Assembly (NCBI GenBank): GCA_018001015.1
Contig: JAGNIV010000008.1
Location: 62,001-126,000, forward strand
Source of the DNA: Phenylobacterium sp.
GTDB taxonomy: Bacteria; Pseudomonadota; Alphaproteobacteria; Caulobacterales; Caulobacteraceae
Length of the DNA: 64,000 nucleotides
Direction of reading: 5' to 3'
Shown here: in pieces, positions 44,160-52,682 of the stretch
Numbering within the stretch: the first letter of the stretch is position 1
Layout of the letters: each line of letters starts with the position of its first letter
Program-made: the position numbers and the translations under genes
The notes under the pieces: model-generated
Told to the model about the DNA's origin: nothing
Database searches by the model: none
The model's input: only the letters and a program-made list of their open reading frames with translations

Positions 44160-44627
44160 GTCCGGATCGGCGTGCAGGACGTCGCCGGGGACGAAGACCA
44201 CGCCGCCGAAGGCCACCGGGGTGTCCACCACGCCCTCGCCGCGCTTGACGCTGCGGATCGGGACCGAACCCAGGGCCTTCACGCCGATATCCAGCGTCTC
44301 CAGGATCGGGGTGTCGCGGACGGCGCCGTAGACCACGACACCCGCCCAGCCGTTCTTCACCCCGTCGGCGGCGAGCACGTCGCCCACCAGGGCCTTGGCC
44401 AGGGAGCCGCCGCCGTCCACCACCAGGACGCAGCCCTCGCCGGGTTCGGCCAGGGTGGCCTTCACCAGGGAATTGTCCTCCCGGCAACGGACGGTGCGGA
44501 TCGGGCCGGAGAAGGCCTTGCGGCCGCCGTAGTCGCGGAACTGGACGAGGCAGACCTCGACCTCGTCCTCGTGGTCGTCGCAGAGGTCGGCGACGCTGCG
44601 GGCGGGCTTCTGGGCGGGATTGTTCAT
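44130..44627 (-). CDS. RraA/HMG-aldolase family protein
   Basis: This 165-residue protein of the RraA family shows VVDGGGSLAKALVGDVLAAD and KNGWAGVVVYGAVRD. The aspartate of GDV is followed after exactly 20 residues by Arg-Asp, the D-x20-R-D motif that marks metal-dependent pyruvate aldolase/oxaloacetate decarboxylase members. So it may cleave 4-hydroxy-4-methyl-2-oxoglutarate-type acids rather than inhibit RNase E. The ATG overlaps the stop of the upstream acyl-CoA synthetase (ATGA), so the two are co-translated, which favours a catabolic role. The C-terminal nine codons are duplicated 4 kb away. Confidence 0.92.
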   Translation of the reverse strand: MNNPAQKPARSVADLCDDHEDEVEVCLVQFRDYGGRKAFSGPIRTVRCREDNSLVKATLAEPGEGCVLVVDGGGSLAKALVGDVLAADGVKNGWAGVVVYGAVRDTPILETLDIGVKALGSVPIRSVKRGEGVVDTPVAFGGVVFVPGDVLHADPDGVVVLPAED

Positions 44628-46174
44628 GCGGTGAGCGCCACACCCTTGTAGTCGTCCCGAAGCTCGCGCTTCAGCACCTTGCCGATATGGCTGCGGGGCA
44701 GGCTGTCCACCAGCAGCAGGTCGGCCAGGCGCTGGGTCTTGCCCAGCCGGCCGTTGACCCAGGCCTTCAGCTCGTCGGCGGTGATCTTGGCGCCGGGCTT
44801 CAGCGCGATGAAGCCCACCGGGGTCTCGCCCCACTTGTTGGAATTGACCCCCACCACGGCGGCCTCCAGCACCTCGGGGTGCTGGATGATCTCGGCCTCC
44901 AGGTCGGAGGGATAGATGTTGAAGCCGCCGGAGATGATCATGTCCTTCTTGCGGTCCATGAGCGTCAGGAAGCCGTCGGCGTCGAACACGCCGACATCGC
45001 CGGTACGGATGTAGCGGAGGCCCTCGGGGCTGTACCACTCGGCCTCGGAGGTCTTGCCCGGCTGGTTATGGTAGCCGACCATCATGGCGCCCGAGCGGCC
45101 GACGACCTCGCCGATCTTGCCCTGGGGCACCTCCTTGAGGTCTTCGTCGATCAGCCGGATGTCGTGGCCCGGCAGGGGGCGGCCGACGGTGTGCAGCTTG
45201 TCGGGGAATTCGTGGGCCGCCAGGCCGCAGGAGCCGCCGCCCTCGGTCATGCCGTAATACTCGATCAGGCCGCCGGGCCAGCGCTTCAGCACGTCGGCCT
45301 TCAGGGCCGCGGCGAAGGGGGCGCTGGTGGAGAACTTCATCACGTAGCTGGAGAGGTCGTAGCTGTCGAAGTCCGGCCGCTCCATCAGGCGGCGGTACTG
45401 CACCGGCACCAGCATGGCGTGGGTGGCGCGGTGTTGCTGCGACAGCTTCAGGAACTGCTCGGCGTCGAACTTGGGCATCAGCACCGCCGTGCCGCCGTTG
45501 GAGAGGGTCGGCAGGAAGGAGACGAGCGTGGTGTTGGAATAGAGCGGAGTGGAGATCATGGTCACCGCGTCCTCGCGGTAGACGCCGCGCCGGATCTGGC
45601 CCCAGCGCATCTGGTGCGGCTGGACGATGCCCTTGGGCGTGCCGGTGGTGCCCGACGAATAGATGATGTTGAAGGCCTGGTCCGGGGTGACGGTCACCGG
45701 CTTGGGCTTGGAACCTTCCGGGGCCAGCCACTCGAGCAGGGGAATGCCGGCGTCGGAGCCGTCCAGGGCGACCCGTTGGGCGGTGATCTGATCGGCGACA
45801 CCGGCGAGCGCGTCGGACACGCCCTTGTCCAGGAAGAAGACCTTGGCCCCGCAGTCCTTGAGCATGACCACCAGGCTTTCGGGGGTGGACGAGGGCGCCA
45901 GGGGCGCGACGGCCGCGCCGGCCCGCAGGATGCCGAAGAAGGTGGCGCCATATTCCACCGAGCTGGTGGCGCAGACCGCGGCGACGCCCTGGTTCTCAAC
46001 GCCCTCGCGCTGCAGCGCCGTGGCCATGCGGTCCATGAAGGCGTCGAGCTGGCCGTAGGTCATGGTGGACCTGGCGTCCACCAGGGCGGGCTTGCCGGCG
46101 CGTTCCTTGGCCTGTTCGCCGATCACCTCGGCCAGCGTCCCGAAGTCCTGGCTCAGCATCTGTTCGACGGACAT
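44624..46174 (-). CDS. Class I acyl-CoA synthetase (AMP-binding)
   Basis: This 516-residue adenylate-forming enzyme has P-loop motif A3 IIYSSGTTGTPKG, A5 YYGMTEGGG, A7 YIRTGDVG, A8 LMDRKKDMIISGGFNIYP and a C-terminal catalytic lysine in LPRSHIGKVLKRE. It activates a carboxylic acid to acyl-AMP and then to acyl-CoA. The ATG at 46174 has GGGGAG upstream. It is the first gene of an operon with the RraA-family gene and divergent from a second synthetase at 46381, sharing a 206-base promoter region. The substrate is unknown; medium-chain, aromatic and steroid-side-chain acids are all possible. Confidence 0.95.
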   Translation of the reverse strand: MSVEQMLSQDFGTLAEVIGEQAKERAGKPALVDARSTMTYGQLDAFMDRMATALQREGVENQGVAAVCATSSVEYGATFFGILRAGAAVAPLAPSSTPESLVVMLKDCGAKVFFLDKGVSDALAGVADQITAQRVALDGSDAGIPLLEWLAPEGSKPKPVTVTPDQAFNIIYSSGTTGTPKGIVQPHQMRWGQIRRGVYREDAVTMISTPLYSNTTLVSFLPTLSNGGTAVLMPKFDAEQFLKLSQQHRATHAMLVPVQYRRLMERPDFDSYDLSSYVMKFSTSAPFAAALKADVLKRWPGGLIEYYGMTEGGGSCGLAAHEFPDKLHTVGRPLPGHDIRLIDEDLKEVPQGKIGEVVGRSGAMMVGYHNQPGKTSEAEWYSPEGLRYIRTGDVGVFDADGFLTLMDRKKDMIISGGFNIYPSDLEAEIIQHPEVLEAAVVGVNSNKWGETPVGFIALKPGAKITADELKAWVNGRLGKTQRLADLLLVDSLPRSHIGKVLKRELRDDYKGVALTA

Positions 46175-46380
46175 CGACCGCTCCCCTACCAAATGTTCAA
46201 ATTTTATCGGCTCGTCTTAGCCGCAAGGGCGCGGCGGCGACAATCCGAATATGGCGCTTGCCGAAACGATCTTCCGCGAGGGAAACTGATGGCGACCCCG
46301 CAGCATAGGCAGGGCCCATACCTCTTCATGCGGCGCCCGAAATTCAATCGGGCCAAATTCATTTGGGACGACACATAATT

Positions 46381-47862
46381 ATGGCCGACGAGATGATTTC
46401 CCTCGGCGCGAAGCTCAAGGCCTTCGCCCAATCCCAGCCCGACGCGCCAGCGGTGACCTGCGGCGATGTCACCCTCTCCTACTCCCAGTTCCACAAGCTG
46501 ACCAACCGCGCCGCCCGCGGGCTGCTGGCCTATGGGGTCAAGCACGGGGACCTGGTGACCCTGGGCCTGCCCAACTCCACCGACTTCGCCGTCGCCTGCT
46601 GGGCCATGTGGAAGATCGGCGCGACGCCGCAGCCTGTGGCCTTCCGCCTGCCCCAGGCCGAGCTGGAGGCGATCATGGAGCTGGCCAAGACCCCGGTGGT
46701 GATCGCGCAGTTCGAGGCCAAGATCGACCGGCCGCTGCTGAAGATCGCCGACCTGCTGGCCAGGAGCGACGACGACAGCGACCTGCCCGACGCCACGTCC
46801 CCGGTTTCGAAAGCGCCGACGTCGGGAGGCTCCACGGGCCGGCCGAAGCTGATCCTGTCGGGCCAGCCCGGCGTGACGATGAAGGAGACACCGGCGGTCG
46901 GCGGCTGGCAGCTCACCTCGCAATCCATCGCGGTCCTGCCCGCGCCGCTCTACCACAACGCCGGCTTCGGCATGATGATGAGCGTGCTGAACCTGGGCGC
47001 GCACCTGATCGTCCTGCCGCGCTTCGATCCCGAAGGCACGCTGGCCGAGATCGAGAGACGCCGCGCCACCTGGATCTACATGGTGCCGACCATGATGAAC
47101 CGCATCTGGCATCTGCCGGAGGAGGTCCGCACCAAGTACGACCTGAGCTCGCTGAAGACCCTCTGGCACCTGGCGGCGCCCTGCCCGCCCTGGCTGAAGG
47201 AGGCCTTCATCCTCTGGCTGGGCGGCGAGGTGATCCAGGAGCTCTACGCCGGCACCGAGGCCCAGGCCTCCACGGTGATCTCGGGCACAGAGTGGATGGA
47301 ACACCGCGGCTCGGTGGGCAAGGTGCGGATGGGCGAGATGGTGGCCTTCGACGACGACGGCAATCAACTGCCGCCCCGCGAGATCGGCGAGATCTACATG
47401 CGCCGGCCCGAGGGCATGGCCCCCAGCTACAAGTACCTGGGCGCGACAGCCAAGGTGCTGCCCGGCGGCTGGGAGAGCCTCGGCGACATCGGCTGGTTCG
47501 ACGAGGACGGCTATCTCTACCTGGCCGACCGGCGCACCGACATGATCCTGGTGGGGGGCTCCAACGTCTATCCCGCCGAGATCGAGGCCGCCCTGGAGGA
47601 GCATGACAGCGTGCAGTCCGTCGCTGTCATCGGCATTCCCGACGACGACCTGGGCGCCAAGATCCACGCCATCGTCCAGACCCGCGGCGTCGGCGACGAG
47701 GCGGCTTTGCGCGAGTATCTGAAGACCAAGCTCGTCACCTACAAGCAGCCGCGCACCTATGAGTTCGTGGACGAGCCCCTGCGCGACGACGCCGGCAAGG
47801 TGCGCCGCACCGCCCTGCGCGACGCCCGGATCGCCAAGCTGAAGGAAGGCCAGCCGGCCTGA
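46381..47862 (+). CDS. Second class I acyl-CoA synthetase (AMP-binding)
   Basis: This 493-residue adenylate-forming enzyme has a variant A3 loop, APTSGGSTGRPKLI, where the usual TTG is STG. A5 is LYAGTEAQAS, A7 SLGDIGWFDEDG, A8 RRTDMILVGGSNVYP, and the C-terminal lysine lies in DDAGKVRRTAL. This A3/A5 style is found in bile-acid and steroid-type CoA ligases, which supports but does not prove such a substrate. ATG 46381 has no strong ribosome site; ATG 46393 is an alternative. It is divergent from the first synthetase and followed after 114 bases by the thiolase-fold protein gene. Confidence 0.92.
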   Translation: MADEMISLGAKLKAFAQSQPDAPAVTCGDVTLSYSQFHKLTNRAARGLLAYGVKHGDLVTLGLPNSTDFAVACWAMWKIGATPQPVAFRLPQAELEAIMELAKTPVVIAQFEAKIDRPLLKIADLLARSDDDSDLPDATSPVSKAPTSGGSTGRPKLILSGQPGVTMKETPAVGGWQLTSQSIAVLPAPLYHNAGFGMMMSVLNLGAHLIVLPRFDPEGTLAEIERRRATWIYMVPTMMNRIWHLPEEVRTKYDLSSLKTLWHLAAPCPPWLKEAFILWLGGEVIQELYAGTEAQASTVISGTEWMEHRGSVGKVRMGEMVAFDDDGNQLPPREIGEIYMRRPEGMAPSYKYLGATAKVLPGGWESLGDIGWFDEDGYLYLADRRTDMILVGGSNVYPAEIEAALEEHDSVQSVAVIGIPDDDLGAKIHAIVQTRGVGDEAALREYLKTKLVTYKQPRTYEFVDEPLRDDAGKVRRTALRDARIAKLKEGQPA

Positions 47863-47976
47863 CGTTCACCCCACTCCTGCTTCGCAGGGAGAGGCCGAGA
47901 CCGCACTTCCGCTCCCCGGCGCGCCGGGCTAAGCCAACCGCCATTCATTAGAAGACGAATTTGAGGAAGGGGATCG

Positions 47977-49164
47977 ATGAGTATTAAGGGCAAGGCCTAC
48001 ATCATGGGGGCCTATGAGCACCCCACCCGGGATGCTCCCGACAAGTCGACGCCGCAGCTGCACGCCGAATGCGCCAAGGGCGCCCTGGCCGACGCGGGCC
48101 TGACCAAGGACGATATCGACGGCTACTTCTGCGCCGGCGACGCGCCGGGATTCGGCGGCATGTCCATGGTCGACTACATGGGCCTCAAGAACGTCCGCCA
48201 CATGGATTCCACCGAGACCGGCGGCTCGTCCTACCTGCTGCACGTCGGCCACGCGGCCCAGGCGATCGCGGCGGGAAAGTGCACCGTGGCGCTCATCACG
48301 CTCGCCGGGCGTCCCCGGCAGAACAAGTTCTTCCCCGGCGGCGGCGGCGGTCGTCCCGGTCAGCTCACCGACGGCGCGCCGGAAGCCGGCTTCGAGAACA
48401 TCTACGGCGGCTCGACCCACAACACCTACGGCATGTGCGCCATGCGCCACATGTACGAATACGGCACCACCAGCGAGCAACTGGCCTGGATCAAGGTCGC
48501 CGCCAGCCACCATGCCCAGTACAATGAGCACGCCTTCCTGAAGGACGTGGTCACCGTCGAGCAGGTGGTGAACTCGCGCATGATCTCCGACCCGCTGCAC
48601 CTGCTGGACTGCTGCGTCGTCACCGACGGCGGCGGCGCCCTGATCGTCACCAGCCCGGAAGTCGCCAAGAGCCTGAAACGGCCCCTGGTGAAGGTGATCG
48701 GCGCCGGCGAGGCCCCCAAGGGGCCGCGCGGCGGCAAGGACTTGGACCTCACCCACTCCGGCGCCCTGTGGTCTGGCCCCATCGCCTTCGAGGAGGCCGG
48801 CGTCACCCCGCAGGACATGAAGTACGCCTCGATCTACGACAGCTTCACCATCACGGTGCTGATGCAGCTCGAGGACCTGGGCTTCTGCAAGAAGGGCGAG
48901 GGCGGCAAGTTCGTCTCCGACGGCAACCTGATCTCCGGCGTCGGCAAGCTGCCCTTCAACACCGACGGCGGCGGGCTGTGCAACAACCACCCCACCAACC
49001 GCGGCGGCATCACCAAGGTGATCGAGGCGGTGCGCCAGCTGCGCGGCGAAGCTCACCCCAAGGTCCAGGTTCCCAATTGCGACCTGGCCCTGGCCCACGG
49101 CACGGGCGGATCGCTCGGCACCCGCCACGGCGCGGGCACCGTCATCATGGAACGGGAGGCTTAG
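47977..49164 (+). CDS. Thiolase-fold protein without the nucleophilic Cys (SCP-x/Ltp2 aldolase type)
   Basis: This 395-residue thiolase-superfamily protein lacks the canonical acyl-accepting cysteine: the region reads DSTETGGSSYLLHVGHAAQAI. The C-terminal half keeps AHGTGGSLGTRHGAG. Proteins of this type (lipid-transfer/Ltp2 group) form complexes with DUF35 proteins and catalyse retro-aldol cleavage of CoA-activated side chains in steroid catabolism. The DUF35 gene follows, with its ATG 2 bases after this stop. The substrate is inferred only by analogy; a different branched acyl-CoA is possible. ATG 47977 follows GAGGAAGGGG. Confidence 0.92.
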   Translation: MSIKGKAYIMGAYEHPTRDAPDKSTPQLHAECAKGALADAGLTKDDIDGYFCAGDAPGFGGMSMVDYMGLKNVRHMDSTETGGSSYLLHVGHAAQAIAAGKCTVALITLAGRPRQNKFFPGGGGGRPGQLTDGAPEAGFENIYGGSTHNTYGMCAMRHMYEYGTTSEQLAWIKVAASHHAQYNEHAFLKDVVTVEQVVNSRMISDPLHLLDCCVVTDGGGALIVTSPEVAKSLKRPLVKVIGAGEAPKGPRGGKDLDLTHSGALWSGPIAFEEAGVTPQDMKYASIYDSFTITVLMQLEDLGFCKKGEGGKFVSDGNLISGVGKLPFNTDGGGLCNNHPTNRGGITKVIEAVRQLRGEAHPKVQVPNCDLALAHGTGGSLGTRHGAGTVIMEREA

Positions 49165-49165
49165 G

Positions 49166-49579
49166 ATGAGCGACGTTCAAGACAAGCCGGCCGAGGGCCG
49201 CAAGATCCCGGCCCCGGCCGTGACCATCGAGAGCAAGCCCTTCTGGGACGCCGCCGCAGAGGGCAAGTTCCTGATCAAGCGCTGCAACGCCTGTGGTGAA
49301 CCCCACTGGTATCCGCGCGCGCTTTGCCCCTTCTGCTTCTCCGACGACACCGTCTGGGAAGAGAGCCCCGGCGAAGGGGTGATCTACACCTACTCCACCA
49401 TGCACCGCTCGCCGACCGGCCCCTACGCCATCGGCTATGTCACCCTCAATGAGGGGCCGGCGGTGTTGACCAACTTCGTGGACTGCGACCTCTCCACGCT
49501 GGCTATCGGCCAGAAGGTGAAGGTGAAGTTCCAGGCGACCGAAGGCGGCCCGCCCGTCCCGGTGTTCTCGCCGGTCTAA
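49166..49579 (+). CDS. DUF35 OB-fold/zinc-ribbon partner protein
   Basis: This 137-residue protein has an N-terminal helix, a zinc ribbon with two Cys pairs (CNACGEPHWYPRALCPFC) at about 37-54, and an OB-fold domain with GEGVIYTYSTMHRSP. DUF35 proteins are partners of thiolase-fold enzymes and HMG-CoA-synthase-like proteins, positioning the CoA substrate. It is coupled to the thiolase-like gene (1-base gap) with GGGAGG as ribosome site. The pair would form the retro-aldolase or acyl-transfer complex. Its stop overlaps the convergent kinase-like gene by 4 bases. Confidence 0.93.
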   Translation: MSDVQDKPAEGRKIPAPAVTIESKPFWDAAAEGKFLIKRCNACGEPHWYPRALCPFCFSDDTVWEESPGEGVIYTYSTMHRSPTGPYAIGYVTLNEGPAVLTNFVDCDLSTLAIGQKVKVKFQATEGGPPVPVFSPV

Positions 49580-50127
49580 CCGGGGACAGCCTCGCGACCG
49601 AGCCGCTGGACCAGCGGCTCGGCTTCGCGGGGGTGGCGCAGGCGCATCACGGCCAGGTGCGCCAGGCGCGGATTGGCGAAGGCTTCCTCGTAGCGCGCCC
49701 GGCGGCGATGGAATGTGCGCCAGGCCCAAAGCACGGGATGGTCCGGATCGCGCCACTGAGCGAAGGTCTCGCGGTTACCGCTGCCCGCCCAGATTTCCTC
49801 TCTCGTCCAGGCCCGCCGGAACGAGCGGGTGATCACCCGCCACATGATGATCGGCCGCTCATAATCCAGCCAGACGACGTGGGTGGCGCGCGCCAGGATG
49901 GCCGGCAGCACCGCGCTGTAATTGCCGTCGGTGACCCAAGCCTCGACGGCGATGGCGGCGGTCACCTCGTTCTTGAAGGCCTGGGGATCGTCGGTGCTCA
50001 GCGCCTTCCAGCCCGGCCGCCAGTTGATGGCGTCCAGTTCAATGGCCGGCAGGTTCAAGGTGACGCCCAGGCGTTTGGCCAGGGTCGACTTGCCCGATCC
50101 CGAACTGCCGATCACCGCGATCCGCAT
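49576..50127 (-). CDS. P-loop kinase-like protein (topology modulation/FlaR type)
   Basis: This 183-residue nucleotide-binding protein has a Walker A G-S-S-G-S-G-K13-S-T near the N-terminus, an ELDAINWRPGW substrate-side loop, and arginines in the lid region (RSFRRAWTREEIW). The family is annotated as adenylate-kinase-related or topology modulation protein, with no firm function. It overlaps the stop of the CoA transferase gene by one base (TGATG), so it belongs to that operon, though it has no evident place in acyl-CoA metabolism. It may phosphorylate a small molecule. Confidence 0.88.
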   Translation of the reverse strand: MRIAVIGSSGSGKSTLAKRLGVTLNLPAIELDAINWRPGWKALSTDDPQAFKNEVTAAIAVEAWVTDGNYSAVLPAILARATHVVWLDYERPIIMWRVITRSFRRAWTREEIWAGSGNRETFAQWRDPDHPVLWAWRTFHRRRARYEEAFANPRLAHLAVMRLRHPREAEPLVQRLGREAVPG

Positions 50128-51344
50128 CAGTCGGCCTTAAGTCCCATCTCCGCCGTCACCTCGGCGGTGTCCTCCCCCAGGCGCGGGGCGTGGCGACGGA
50201 TGTTGGACGGCGATCCGGTGAACCTCACCGGCGGCTTCATGGCGTTGTAGGGGCCGGCGTGCGGGTGGTCGTAGCGCTCGAAGAAGCCGACGGCCTTGAG
50301 GTGCGGGTCCTCGGGCAGGTCGTCCAGCCGGGCGGTCTTGACGATGGGGATCGACAGCGGCTTCAGCAGGTCCAGCCACTCCTGGGTGGTCTTGGTCTGG
50401 GTGACCTCGCCCACCAGGCCGTAGAGCTCGCCGATGTGCTTGGCACGGGTCGCGTAGTCGGAGAAGCGCTCGTCCTTTCCGAACGTCTCGGCCATGCCGG
50501 CGGCGGCGAAGAACTGGTCCCACTGCTTGTCGGTATAGGGCAGCAGGCCGATGTAGCCGTCCTTGGTCTGGTAGGGCTTGCGGTTGGGATTGGCCACCCG
50601 CTGATAGGCCCACTGGCCGGTGGGCGGCTCGAAGGTGTGGTCGTAGAGATGCTCCACCAGGGTGAAGCTGGTGACGCATTCCAGCATCGGCACCTCAATG
50701 AACTGGCCCTGGCCGGTGCGCTCCTTGTGCAGCAGCCCCGCGGTGATGGCCTGACACATGAACAGGCCCGAGACCTTGTCGGCCACCAGGGTCGGCAGGA
50801 TGCGCGGGGTGGGATTGCCGTCGGTGCGGGGCAGCAGGTCGGCCAGGCCCGAGGCCGACTGGATCAAGTCGTCATAAGCGGGTTCCCCGGCATAGGGACC
50901 GTCCGAGCCATAGCCCGCGGCGTGGACATACACCACGTCAGGCCGCAGGGCCTTCACATCCTCATAGGCCAGACCCAGGCGCTTGAGCCCCTCATAGCGC
51001 ACCGAGACCGCGAAGACGTCGCAGCTCTTGATCAGGGCCTCCAGCAGGGGGCGCGAGGCCGGATCGCGCATGTCCATCAGCACCGAGCGCTTGTTGCGGT
51101 TGATGGTCAGGAAGATGGGGCCGAGATCGCGCGGGGTCCCCTCCGGAACGTGGCCAGCCCAGCGCATGATGTCACCGCCGTCGCCGCGGCCGGAGCCCGG
51201 GTCCTCCAGCTTGATGACCTCCGCGCCCTGGTCGCCCAGCATCTGGGTGGCGTAGGCGCCGAACACCACGCTGGTGAGGTCGAGGATACGGACGCCCGCC
51301 AGGGGGCCGGTGGCCTTATCGGCCAATTGCTTGGTGTCGGTCAC
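50127..51344 (-). CDS. Class III CoA transferase (CaiB/BaiF family)
   Basis: This 405-residue enzyme has the family core GVRILDLTSVVFGAYATQMLGD, the KLEDPGSGRGD loop, and the catalytic Asp region EPAYDDLIQSASG. It transfers CoA between acids without an acyl-AMP intermediate. GTG 51344 is preferred because GGGGAG lies 7 bases upstream; an ATG at 51383 would add 13 residues without a good ribosome site. It is divergent from the acyl-CoA dehydrogenase gene at 51516. Related enzymes (BaiF, carnitine CoA transferase) recycle CoA on bile acids or branched acids, matching the surrounding catabolic cluster. Confidence 0.92.
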   Translation of the reverse strand: MTDTKQLADKATGPLAGVRILDLTSVVFGAYATQMLGDQGAEVIKLEDPGSGRGDGGDIMRWAGHVPEGTPRDLGPIFLTINRNKRSVLMDMRDPASRPLLEALIKSCDVFAVSVRYEGLKRLGLAYEDVKALRPDVVYVHAAGYGSDGPYAGEPAYDDLIQSASGLADLLPRTDGNPTPRILPTLVADKVSGLFMCQAITAGLLHKERTGQGQFIEVPMLECVTSFTLVEHLYDHTFEPPTGQWAYQRVANPNRKPYQTKDGYIGLLPYTDKQWDQFFAAAGMAETFGKDERFSDYATRAKHIGELYGLVGEVTQTKTTQEWLDLLKPLSIPIVKTARLDDLPEDPHLKAVGFFERYDHPHAGPYNAMKPPVRFTGSPSNIRRHAPRLGEDTAEVTAEMGLKAD

Positions 51345-51515
51345 GTCGAAGCTCCCCGTCGTTTCTTGGTTCTGGAAGATCATTGAAGCCGGGGCGGACG
51401 CAAGGGGTCACACCGGGGCGCCGGGTCACGGAATTTTCAGAGCGCCCTTGCCGTCCGGCGCGGCAACCCGGCTAAATCGCGGCAAGGCCGGATGAACAGG
51501 CGTCGAGGGCGAACC

Positions 51516-52682
51516 ATGGACTTCGAACTTTCCGAAGAGCACCGGATGCTCAAGGACCTGGCGCAGAAGTTCGTCCGGGACGAGCTGATGCCGCTGGAGT
51601 CCCGCGTTCTGGAGCGCGAAGCCCAGGGCAAGGGCGTGGGCCTGACCCAGGAGGAGCGCGAGAAGATCGACGTGGTCTCCAAGCGCCTGGGCCTGTGGGG
51701 CCTGGATGCGCCGGAGGACGTCGGCGGATCGGACCTGCCCCAGGTGGCCCTGGTGGCGGTCAACGAGGCCCTGGGCTCGACGGTGACGCCCTACACCCTG
51801 CCGCCGGACTCTCCGAACCTGCGGATGCTGATGGCCACGGTGACCGAGCGCCAGCGCGAGGCCTATCTCGCCCCCTATGTGCGCGGCGAGACCATCAGCG
51901 CCATCGGTATCTCCGAGCCCGGCGCCGGGGCCGATCCGGCCGGGATGATCACGCGCGCCGTCCGCGACGGCGACGACTGGGTGATCGACGGCCGAAAAAT
52001 CTGGACCAGCCGGGCCGCCGAGGCCGACTTCACCATCGTCATGGCGGTGACCGACAAGGAAAAGGGCGCGCGGGGCGGGATGAGCGCCTTCCTGGTGGAC
52101 GGCGACAATCCGGGCTTCAAGGTGCTGCGCAAGATCCCGATGATCGGCGGGGCCATGACCTATGAGGTCGCCCTGGAGAACTGCCGGGTGCCGGGCTGGA
52201 AGCTCCTGGGGACCGAGGGCCAGGGATTTGCGCCCATGCAGGTGCGGCTGGGGACCCGGCGGATGGAGATGGCCGCCTGGTGCATCGGCCTGGCGCAGCG
52301 GGCCCTGGACATGATGTGCGAGTACGCGCCGCAGCGGGTGACCTTCGGCCAGGCGCTGTCAGACCGCCAGGCGGTGCAGTGGTGGGCGGCGGACGCGGCC
52401 ATCAAGATCCACGCCGCCCGGCTGATGACCTATGACTGCGCCGCCAAGCTCGACCAGGGCCGCGACGTGCGCAACGAGATCTCCATGGTCAAGGTGTTCG
52501 CCACCGAGATGGCCTGGGAGGTCATCGACAACGCCATGCAGTGCTTCGGCGCCATGGGCATGACCAAGGAAATGCCCTTGCAGCTGATGGCCTCACTGGT
52601 ACGCAACATGCGGATCTATGACGGCCCCTCCGAAGTCCACCGGATGGTGGTGGCCCGCAACCTGATGGGAACGAGACGATGA
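51516..52682 (+). CDS. Acyl-CoA dehydrogenase (FAD)
   Basis: This 388-residue acyl-CoA dehydrogenase has FAD-binding text AIGISEPGAGADPAG and IWTSRAAEADF, and the C-terminal loop RIYDGPSEVHRMVVAR. In that loop Asp stands where the classic medium-chain enzyme has the base Glu. The ACAD10/11-like group, with DGP-x-E-V-H-R, uses an Asp here, so it is expected to be active. It oxidises acyl-CoA to 2-enoyl-CoA. ATG 51516 is preceded by GAGGG. It overlaps the crotonase gene by 4 bases (ATGA), so both are co-translated. Confidence 0.95.
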   Translation: MDFELSEEHRMLKDLAQKFVRDELMPLESRVLEREAQGKGVGLTQEEREKIDVVSKRLGLWGLDAPEDVGGSDLPQVALVAVNEALGSTVTPYTLPPDSPNLRMLMATVTERQREAYLAPYVRGETISAIGISEPGAGADPAGMITRAVRDGDDWVIDGRKIWTSRAAEADFTIVMAVTDKEKGARGGMSAFLVDGDNPGFKVLRKIPMIGGAMTYEVALENCRVPGWKLLGTEGQGFAPMQVRLGTRRMEMAAWCIGLAQRALDMMCEYAPQRVTFGQALSDRQAVQWWAADAAIKIHAARLMTYDCAAKLDQGRDVRNEISMVKVFATEMAWEVIDNAMQCFGAMGMTKEMPLQLMASLVRNMRIYDGPSEVHRMVVARNLMGTRR

